A stretch of DNA of 64,000 nucleotides from Lepisosteus oculatus (lineage: Eukaryota; Chordata; Actinopteri; Semionotiformes; Lepisosteidae): contig NC_090697.1 in the NCBI RefSeq assembly GCF_040954835.1, forward strand, positions 8,382,501-8,446,500, read 5' to 3'. The position numbers and the translations under genes are program-made. Position 1 is the first letter of the stretch. Every line of letters starts with the position of its first letter. The notes below the pieces were generated by a model that saw only the letters and a list, made by a program, of their open reading frames with translations, was not told where the DNA came from and searched no databases. This document shows positions 12,150-22,700 of the stretch, piece by piece.

Positions 12150-13137
12150 GGTTACAATACTCACTTGCTGTGCAAGACTCATTTGTTTGTAGAAATGGCA
12201 CTGCTGCTTTTTCTCATACCTCAAATCTTAATGCTGCTTGTGTGTGCCAGGTTTATTTTTCAAAGCTGTGTGTTACTATCGTTGTGTGTGCCCTGCCACG
12301 AACTGCTGGCCTGTGCAGTGTGCAGGCCCACCTCACATCCTGTTCCTGCTGGCTGGGGCTCCAGCTCCCTCTCTAAGGATAAAGCAGTTTCTGAAAATGG
12401 AAGGACAGTTATCTTTGTCCCAGAGTCTTCATTTTACACACCATTTTAAAACGAAATGTTCTATTCTTCAGCTGGCCCTTCTGGTGAAATTCAACAGGTG
12501 TGATCAGGCACATGTAGGCTTTTGAGATGCGGCACAACAGAGGAAGATGGGGGAAAAAGCAACACATTGCAAATGTCATCTCTGAAAAGGAGATAACCCA
12601 ATTGATTCACAGTTATTCACATGAATACTAGAATACAACAGAAAGACATACAGACTTTATGATGTTCAAAAGAACTACATACTATTGTTATTGATAATTG
12701 CAGTATTATTGATAAGGACAGCTCTTCAATTTCTATTTTAGACAATCATATCAAGTGTTCTTTTTAATTTACTTTCTATGACATAGCATCCTCTTTCTAA
12801 GGCTCCTATCATATTTCCCCATGCAATAAGCGAACACTTGAAGGTTTGTGACAGACTAAAACATGAACCGGATTCTGAAACTTTTAGTTTAGCAGGAAGT
12901 GTTGAAAAACTGAAAAGAACTATGGCCTTGGCTTTATAAGCCACGTAAAAAAGTCAACATCCATTGCTGGAAGAAGAAATGTTTCTGTAGTCCTGTTTCT
13001 CACGATATTGTACATAGAGGCATATTTTCATTCAGCATGAAAAGATGAACCAATATTTGCTTAAATAATGCAAACAGCCTTGGCCTTTGCCATCAGACTA
13101 AAGCCCAAGATGTAGCTTGAAATGATACTATAACTAA
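12150..13137. other. Intergenic, nothing recognised
   Basis: Three overlapping short frames near 12.1-12.5 kb (117, 68 and 95 codons) have no recognisable domain and lie beside a repeat; I do not call them genes. Confidence 0.45.
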
Positions 13138-13275
13138 AGGCAGCAGTGTGGAGTTGTAATTAAAGCTCTGTACTCACAATGGCATGAAGTGTGGGTTCAA
13201 ACCTCAGGTATTCAGATTGCTCCAATAAAATCCCCAGCTGTATCAACTGGTACGCATGGAATCTTTTTTGGTGAG
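13138..13275 (+). repeat. tRNA-derived SINE fragment, second family
   Basis: GCAGTGTGGAGTTGTAATTA followed by GTGGGTTCAAACCTCAGG (B-box-like) resembles a common fish tRNA-SINE head. The body is degenerate and ends in an unclear place. Confidence 0.5.
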
Positions 13276-13803
13276 GTGTCCGATAAAAATCCTTTTAGCC
13301 CCACTTACCAATGTTTTACAAATAAAGTACATCTGTACAATGTGTTTATGGATACAGGAAACCCTAACTATGATATACAATTCACCACAGATTTAGAGGT
13401 CACAGGACAAAAAAGGAAATAATGTTAAATAATTATAATTATAATATGCTGCTTATAGTCATGAATTTAGACTCTGCAGATCTTTGACATTCACACATTT
13501 GGTATTAAAATTCTGGGGATAACCGGAATATTTTAGTGAAATACAGGAAAAGCTTATGAAAATCTTGATAATTATTCTGTAAGTCAATAAAATTACTGTA
13601 CTTTTATTGCATCTCCCTTTTGCACCCAAAGAAGTGTTTTTAAGGTTATCAACTTCTATCTAAATACACAATTTTTATTCTCCCAAACCTGATTGTCTTC
13701 TCACATAGTTTACTGTTTTGATGAAAGATTAGAACTGCTTAATGTATCAACATCTTCATTTCCTTTGTTATTGTGACCTTGTAATTTGGCTTAGTGCCCA
13801 TAG

Positions 13804-14185
13804 GCGGAGCGGTGGCACTGTGGCTGAGGATCTGAGCCTGTAATAATATATTAATAATAATAAACTTTATATAGCACTTTTAAAGGTGGCTTCTCAAAGT
13901 GCTTTACAGGATGACAATAACAATAAATAAGAATTTATTCTGTAGCTGTAGGGTTGCCAGTTCAAATCCCGCAGCCGGCAGAGGAATCCTACTCTGTTGG
14001 GCTTCTGACCAAGGCCCTTCACCCCAACTGCTTCAGGGGTGCTGTATAAATGGCTGACCCTGCGCTCTGACCCCCAGCTTCTCTCCCTGTCTGTGTGTCT
14101 CATGGAGAGCAAGCTGGGGTATGTGAAAAGACAGATTTCTAGTGCAAGAAATTGTATAGGGCTAATAAAGTGATCTTATCTCTTA
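13804..14185 (+). repeat. tRNA-derived SINE, family A, split by a nested insertion
   Basis: The head (GGCGGAGCGGTGGCACTG) and the body after GGGTTGCCAGTTCAAATCCC are family A. About 100 bases at roughly 13840-13945 are foreign and AT-rich, with TTTATATAGCACTTTTAAAG, the tail of another SINE or LINE. The insertion is flanked by CCTGTA and TCTGTA, a likely short target duplication. Confidence 0.8.
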
Positions 14186-14579
14186 TAGTCACAGGCTAAT
14201 CTTCATAATTTATACAACATTGTTGATGTTTTCCCTTTCAAGTTACCGAACAGCACCTTTTCTGAACCAATGAGCTCTTCCAAGGTGAACATTCATAAAA
14301 AAAACAAGGCTTGGACTTCCAAACAATCTACTTTCTTGGATGTTTCTTGGACAGCATGATTATTCTGCCATAGCAATATTTGCTTGCACGACTACCAGTT
14401 TTTCTGCATCTGCTGCCAGTGGACTGCATTCCATTTTTACAAATGGGACATTTTCAAAAACATGTATCGTTATGTACTTGCTGTCATAATTGCAGACAAT
14501 CGGATTCCATCTCCAACGGAACTGTGGCAACATATGAAAATCCTGTTTACTGCGTTCGGTAATGTGGAGGAGGTAACAT

Positions 14580-15075
14580 GTAGCTACAGGTAATGGCCAA
14601 AACAAAGAAATGTCACTTAATAGGAAGTTTGGCCACAGTGTGCAGCCAGTACGGCCTGGAGCAAAGTGTGCGGTGGAGCAATCAATCTACTGGGGTCTGG
14701 AGTTAAACAGAAAGAATGCTTAATCCATCTCTGGATTATGGGAGGCACCGTTCCTTAATGAGAAGAGTCAATCAACCCAGACCTGGTTGCTACAGGTAGA
14801 AAATGCTGCCGCACCCATTGCTCCAGAACATCCCACAAAAGCTGGATTGGGTTCAGATCTGGTGACATGAGAAGACTACTACATACTGTATTGATGACAT
14901 CAGAGTCATGCTCATCACAGCACTGGGTGCCCACATGTACTCTGTGGATGTGGGAACTGTCATCCTGGAAGACAAACAAGGCAACAAACAAAAAAACAAA
15001 ATACAAAAAACTAGGTGCCCCCATAATTTTGACTGCCCCAGAAACACATGGTATGTGCACAAAGCACTACACTCT
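14580..15075 (-). pseudogene. Tc1-like transposase remnant
   Basis: On the - strand a 101-codon frame (15060-14755) shows FQDDSSHIHR, DEHDSDV and SPDLNPIQLLWDVLEQWVR, the middle and third catalytic regions of a Tc1-like DDE transposase. Further on, QAVLAAHCGQTSY matches the C-terminus. The N-terminal half is absent. Confidence 0.8.
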
Positions 15076-15079
15076 TAAA

Positions 15080-16540
15080 AGAAAGGCGAGGGTTGGATGG
15101 GGGGGGTGACCTCTGCTATCTATTGGACCAAAGTGCTGACTCGTGTCTAGATCACTTGTTGAGCATCACTTCATTCTGGAGCTTGACAGGGGAAGGTCAG
15201 ATATTCATATTCAATACAGAATACACATCAGCAAATTTCTACTTACAGATCTACATATTTAGAACACAAATAAGATATTTAAAAGGAACTTATGCTTTGC
15301 AAGGAATTGTGTTGTTTCAAAATGTGGACCCAGCCCTTTCCAATGTACACAAGGTTAGAGAAAACAAACGGTAGAATGGAAAAAGTAAAATTACAACGTA
15401 GCTACTGTATGCTATGAGAAAACAAAGCAAAAACCAAGTTATCCCACCTTAATACCCAATACCATAGTAGATACCGTGGTGGACAAAGCGATCATCAGGA
15501 AGAATTACTGATACACTTTCATCGGTGTATTGGACACTGTCAAGTGCACTGGAACTGCTGGTCAATGCCTCCAAAGCCTATGGAGAAACTTAAAGCTAAG
15601 AATTCGGTGTCATCTATAAAAAGACAATACACCCCTGTTCAACAGCATCAGATGGGAACACATTTGATGTTTCCAGCACATGCAATGCAACTCTTTTTTT
15701 TTGTTTTGGTCCATTCCTTCTTGTAATGTTATTTTGTAAGGAGTGGTTGCCTTGGAAGGTGAACTATAACTTCAAAAATGTAAGTACTGTGATTTTAGAC
15801 ATTACACTGCATATTTTGGTAGATACCTTTGATAAGGATGTACTTTTGCTTTTGTTTCAGTATCCAAGTAACAGTATCTCACTGATCATGCAAATGCATA
15901 CTGGTCAGATGGCCTGACTACTTACAGTATACTCACATTTACAGCTAGTACTTTTTAGTGGAAGAGCTCATCCATTTATATCTGATTTTTTAGATTCATA
16001 TATTATTGTCCTTGAGGATTAAAATGAGATACCTAAAAATAATGTTTTAGTCACATACTTATAAAATTAATTTTGAAAGTGACAAATACCAGTAAACATA
16101 AAACAAAAAATAAAAATAGATGAAATCTGTAATAAAACTGAATTTAATAGGTGTGACTTACAGACTGCTGGTGGCAGTAGTTTTTCCAAAGAATAAATAT
16201 ATACACAAAACTTATCTACAACTTACAATTTACATGGTAAGTGTACGAGAGCAACCAACCACAGACAATACTTAACACTTTAATGGGAAGAAATAAAATC
16301 AGTCCTAATTTTTACAGAAAGGCTTTGTTGCAAAAAGTCCCATGGGGATATATTGAAATTCCATGACTTGGGTGTCATTTTTATACTTTTTTTTTTTGCA
16401 AAGGCAACTTAATTCGACAAGAGAAGCTTCATGATTTACAAACATGCTCTAAAGTTCAATCTTCCTACACTTTAACATGGAAACTCTAAAAAGGACAGCT
16501 TAAGTGTACAATTCATCTAATAAAAGAGCCAAATGAAAGG
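15080..16540. other. Intergenic between Tc1 remnant and ZNF292 3'UTR
   Basis: AT-rich with only short frames. The part nearest 16.5 kb may be distal ZNF292 3'UTR. Confidence 0.45.
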
Positions 16541-16541
16541 C

Positions 16542-16547
16542 TTTATT
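16542..16547 (-). terminator. Candidate polyadenylation signal of ZNF292
   Basis: AATAAA on the - strand, about 220 bases past the ZNF292 stop. It is the nearest hexamer; longer 3'UTR forms extending toward 16.1 kb cannot be excluded. Confidence 0.4.
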
Positions 16548-16765
16548 AAAACTGTTTTACAAAATTAAAACTAAAATCATAATACAATATTTACCTTTTA
16601 TCTAGTAGGTTCCAACCGAGGAACATGATAGTGTCGAATGTTTAACTATGCAAAATGACTTTTTTAATTCATGATTTTACAAACCAGTCTGCAACCTGCT
16701 TGTTGCAGTTCTAATCCTGAGTTCTAAGCGTTGGTAATGGAAACATTCAGCCTGTCAGTTTACAC

Positions 16766-19700
16766 TTAACTGTAGAGCCATTTTTTAAGTATAACTATAG
16801 GTCGCATTTCTTGAAGCTGCTTTAGCAAAAGGTCAGCACCATCAGAAAAGGTTTTGTCCACCACAATTTTCACATTTTTTACCGATGTAAGATTCAAGGG
16901 GTTTCTAAAATCTATTAGGTTTTGACAATCTCTGGTCCTAATGTGAGTTTCAGATGTTTTACAGATGATATTCTCTGTTTTCTGCTGCAGGGTTCTTGGC
17001 TGCTTCGATGCAATGTCATCAGGATGATTCTCCTTAGCTTTCCTCTTTGGAGCACGTGAAGACTCTTCAAGGAACTTTAGGAAAGAGACTTCAAATCCCA
17101 TCGGCTTGAATGTACTCAAAGCAATGTTTTGCTGTGGTTGCTGGGGTTGTGCAGGAGGGCCGGTAGTCGAGGTGGTAGATTCTGAGCAATTACACGCATT
17201 GCTTCCTTCATCGTGTAACTTGGGTTTTAACCCTTCCTCGTTTTTCTTCTCTTTAATCTGTGTACATTCCTTGGGTCTTTTTTTCAGGGGTCGGCCTCTC
17301 TTGCTTTTAACCAACACGTTCGACACAGTCAGGGCCCATTTCCGTCTGGCTTTCCTCTTCCTAGTGGGTTTGACTCCAGAACTTTCATCAGTGGACTGCT
17401 TGGCATCGGACAATTCGGTATTTTCGTCAGCCTCATCCTTACAGGAAATTGCTTTTGAGCTCTCAGTTTCACTTCCTTCGGGGCAGGTCTCCGCTGTATC
17501 TTCATTGTCTGAAGTCTCTGTCACAGTGCCCTCCGATTTCTCAGTCTCCCTGTCTCTTTTAGTCGATTTTGCTTTATACCTGTGATGTGAACGCTTCTTG
17601 CAAAGAATAAAATCACCTCTTCGCTCCTCTATGTATCGATCTGTTAGACTATGTGTTGTATAGTGTCTGAAGATGTTGCGTTCAGAGCTTACAACTGAAA
17701 AACAGCCTTTTATCATGCAAGGAAACTGTAAAGGGAATTTTTTAGTACACATGGCCAAAGCTTCCTCATTGGTTTTCAACGTAGGTCTCTCAAATTTTGT
17801 CCAGAAGGCTCTCTTTGAACTATTTCTTCTCCTTTTGTCATTTCTCTTGAATTTTGGCTTCTTATTATTTTGAACATTCTCTTTCCCATTCAGTTTAACT
17901 CCAGCGGACTTCGACTTCTTGTTAAAGTGTTTGATTTTAGATCCAGTTTCTTGGCTATATTTTTTCCTTGGTCTGATTAAATGGGCTCTGTGGTACTCTC
18001 TGTGCTTTTTCAAGAGGTGTCGCAACAGATTGGATCTGGTGGCATAGACACGGTCACAACCCTCACAGTCGCATTTAAACAAACCTTCCCCTCCTTCACT
18101 CTTGAGAACTTTATTTTCATGGTCCCCTTGAATGTGGCTGATGTACTTCCAAAATGCAGTAAAAGAAGCTGTGCAATTAGCCTGGTCACACTGAAACCTC
18201 CCCAAGTTCATGTTCGACATCAGAGCTCCAGCTTCATCCAGGCTAAATTTGTGAAGATGCAGGTAGTGCTGCAAGAGACTAGTCACTTCTGGGAATATTC
18301 TTGAGCAGTCTTTGACTTGGCACCTGAACTCTTTGATCTGATGCTCCTCCTCTTCCACCTCATCTCTGACCTCATCCGATTCTTCTTCGTTGTCGTTGTC
18401 AAAACGAGGCAGCTCAGACTGATGCACAGCTCTGTAATGAAGAATTAAGTTCTGCTGTATTGTGAAGGCAGCAAAGCAGCCTTGGTGTACACAGCGGTAC
18501 GGTCTGTATGGACTGTAAGAACAGACAGTCTCATCGTCTTTTGCTACTGCTTTTTTTTCCTTCCTTTCCTTAGGTTTTGTCTTCCGAAGTTTTTCGGTTT
18601 GGGGTTTTTCCACTTTAGGCTTGCTCAATTTAGGCTTCTTCAACGTGTCTGGGCCACAACCTGCTGCCGAGAATAAACCAAGAGCTGCTTGTCCTGCGGC
18701 AAGTATCCCTGCTACAGGCTGCTGTGCTACAGAGGCTCCCGCAGGCAGAGAGCTCACGGTAGGCTGCCCAGTGACAGCCAGCCCCACTGCAAGCTGCCCT
18801 GCTGAAGATTGCTCAGCTCCAGGAAGTAGCACTGGAGCCTGTGCTTCTACAAGAGGCCCAGTGACAGGAAGGGCCAGTGGAGATTGGACTTCTGCTGTCT
18901 GCCTGGCTACAGGTATCTCTGGCATTGGCTGCACAGGGTGTGACAGCTGGTTATCTTCTGATAGCTCCCCAATGGCCTGGCTGGGTGCCGAATTCCCTTC
19001 GAATGAACTTAAAGTGTATTCTGGTTTCTTCACAGTCACATTTTCTTCCATCGGAAATGTATTCTGTACAGTGGACACTTCCGATGGCTCCTTCTTAAAC
19101 TCTAGAGAAAGACACACCTGCTTAGCACTCTCATTAGCTTTCATCTGACTCAAGTCGGGCACATTCTCAACACAGAGAGGATTATTTTTGTTCGCTGTAA
19201 CTCCACTGTTGCACAACAAGCCAGGAGGTGGCTTTTCAGATTTCCTGCTATATGGACGTTTTATTTTCATCCTAATCATATCCTCCTGTGATAAGCAATG
19301 CACTGTCTGACAATGTGCTCGCAGATTTGAGTTTCTGGTAAACGTCTTATTGCAAATCTGACAACGAAATGGAGCAAACTTCAATTGGTTCTTCCGGATC
19401 TCATTCATCATGTCTTCGGTGTAATTGTGCACTTTAGAATAGTGTTTGAATAATGCATCCTTTGTCATAGCACTGTAGGAACAACCTTCACTTTCGCATA
19501 CAAACGGCTTAATAAGGGTTTCAACGGACTGAACTTCCTTGGTTACAATAACGGGCTTTGGAGCATCCACATGATTATTTAAAGTTACAGCATTGGCTGC
19601 ATGACTATCCTCATTACTTTCTTTATTTAAATTTAGTCTCTCAAAAGCTCTTTGAATTTCCATTATTTTTTCATCATCTTTTTCAATGCCACAGCCTGAA

Positions 19701-22700
19701 TCTTGATTATTTGTAGACTCTTCCCTTGGAAGGGACACTCCTGGGCCCAGGGGGGACTCCCCACTAGGCAGAGAGTTACTCATCAATGCCACTGAAACAT
19801 CATTCACTGCTACTCCATCATTGTTCATTTTAATTTTCTGCTCACTGGTGGATGCGGTCTGAATCACCTCGGACAACTCTGAGCTCTGCCTTCTCTCAAC
19901 AAACTCCGAGTTTTGCTGTAAACTGGTATTTGCCACAGGATCTAATGGTTCCAATAAATTCCCTGTTTTCCCAGACTTTAAAAGATCAGCAGCCAAGATC
20001 TGGGCACGCAATTTTTTCTTCACATTCCTTTTCTTTTGAGTAGCATCATTAGGCTGATCCTGTTGTACTTTTAAAGGCTGCTGGGGGATTGCTGGAGCCA
20101 CCTGTAGCAATGGATTTGACAATAAATTCTGTGTTAGGCTAGCCATTGCAGCCAGCAATCCATCATTCGGTAAGATGTTTTGCTGCAGGCTTCCCGTGTT
20201 AACCTGTGGGTCTTCATTTCCTTTACTCTTCATTAGGAGTGATTCGGCTCTCAATATTTGGTTGAGATGGTTTGTTACAAGGCTTAGATTATTTAAAGAA
20301 AGCTGGGAATTATTATCTGTTAGCATCTGTGAAAGCAGAGGATCAGAAAATATATCATTACAAAACCCAAGCTCTCCTCCCTTGGGCATATCTTCCCCAG
20401 AGCTATCATTTTCTGTCTTTACTTGGATTTTTCCAGTGTGTTGTATGACTGTGCTTTCTGGCAAACGTCCATCTGATTGGAAAGTACCACAAGGATTCTG
20501 AAACGTCTGCTGTGAAATTCCAGAGGGCTCAAAGAGATTTGGAATGGTTGCAGTTTCTAAAGATTGCTTCAGAATCTCATTATTTTGTTCAACTTCACTG
20601 GAATCACAAGCTGCACCATTAGCTTGGGGGAAAATCACATTCGGGAAAAACCTTCGCTCTGTATGGTCACTGGGCTCTAGTGACTGACTTGACTGGTCTT
20701 TCAAAGACATACCGGGGTTCAGGTTTGCAGATAACTGCTGATTAAGAATAAGATCAGCAAGAAATGAAGGAGGTATTGGATTCTGCTGAAACTCTGGAGT
20801 CATACTAGTTTCTTCAAAAGGTACACAATGAGAACGCTTTGACAAATGCCCACCAAGTGATTTTGGACTGGGGAACTCTCTGAAGCACCTACTGCAGATG
20901 AACTTGCCATCTTTTACAATAGCTGGCCACTTTGCTCTCTTGTTGTGTTTGGTTCTTTTTACTTTCAGAGTTTCATCTTCTGATTTCGGCACACTAGGCA
21001 GCCTGTGTTGGATAACATTAGCTCTTGCCTGCATGGTATTATTGCCTTGGGATGGAAAAACGGAATCAATACTGCCTTGGACTGGTGGATTAGCTACTCC
21101 TTCTACCGGAGAAGAGAAAGGAGGTAAGGAATTGCTTCCGATTTGTGGTAGGAGAAGAGGATTCACTGGAGGTTCTAGCTGACCTGATAGAACTGATGGT
21201 ACCTTCAAGCTCTCCAAGTAGGAAGGCAATAATGGATGGGATATATTTTCCATTGCTGAGGGCAGCAAAGGCTTCGTCAGCTCTTCCACGTTAGAAGGCA
21301 GATTAGGATTTGATGAATTAAGCTGGGGTAGTGCTATCTTTGCCATACTACCCACTTGCGGGGATTCATTAGAATTTATATCATTGATCACATTTGAAGA
21401 ATAACGTAGATGTGAACTTTCACATGAGGTGGGTGCTGTTGGATTGGAGCCATGATCTAATGGCAAATGTGGACATGCTTTTTCAGCATTATGAGTTTGT
21501 ACATCAACCCGATCTGTTTCATTCCGTGTTGCTAAAACTGAATTTGTACTTTCTACTAACTGTGGGGTTAAAAGGGAATCTGAATTAATGCTCAGTTGAG
21601 GCATCACAGTTGGTTCCACGTTTCCATCTGGTGGCGAATCCAAAACCTGACCTCCCCTATTATGCATCTGTGGTACTACAACTGAACTGGACTGAGAAAT
21701 CAAAGTTGGATTTATTGAACAACTTGCTTGAGCATTTGGAAGGGGGGTTACTGTATTGCTTCGAGTGACTGCAGCTTGATTTGTTACACATACTTGTGTC
21801 AGAACATCCAACGTAGTTTTGTTCATCTGAGAAGACAGTTGACTGGCAAGAACTTGCAGATGCAAAGGTAACAGTTTCGCAGGACTTTCAGTTTGTAAAG
21901 TGAGATTTGGAGTGTTTTCATTTTGTGACAGCAAGAGTGGATTAGCTTCAATTTTTGACTGTAGTGGTATACTTTGGTTTTGAGGATTACCTAAATGGGA
22001 CAACATGATTGGATTTATGATGTTCTCTATTTGGGTTGGCAAAACCTGGCTTGTTATATTTGCTGCGAGTGAAGTAAAAGCTGGGTTTGCTACTGTAGAA
22101 GTGAATGGTAGCATTGTGTTTGTTGTATTAATTTGTGAAACGGGTATTTTGCCCTTCTTAGCACTTGGAATTAAAAAAACAAGCTTCCCATCACTGGAAA
22201 CATTTTTGATAGGAGTCCTTACAACTTTCTTGTTCTTGCGAGCCAGTTTTAATTCGGCATAGTATTCAGGGTGTGCTGCCTTCATGTGCTTACTGACGCT
22301 TCTTGTAGAACTGTAGTTCCGAGTGCAAGTCTCAAACGTGCAGTTAAACCTCTGGACAACCTTTACAGAACCTTCCATACTGGCTTGTTTTTCACCTTCA
22401 GCTTTCAGCACACTGCTCTTGTATACAGACGGTGGAATGACATTTATTCCTCCAATCACAGCAGCAGGTAGAGAACTAGTGTTTGGAACAGTCACTTCCG
22501 GAGATACAGGCAGCGGTCTGGGAACGGTCATTTCACCTAAACCCTCGGTTTTCACAGCTGAGACATTATTCGGGATTTGCTGTAAAGAACTAGACAGTGT
22601 ATCTTGCGTGCTTTCGTTAATCTCGTTTGGTCCGCTTTTCAAAAGCGATTCCGGCTGCTCTAAAGGCTCTAGTTCTGTGTGGTCAGAATTCACAGCTATT

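Noticed and set aside
12096-12525. Overlapping frames rich in Cys and Leu
   Set aside because: No signal, domain or conservation evidence; they start inside the foldback repeat.
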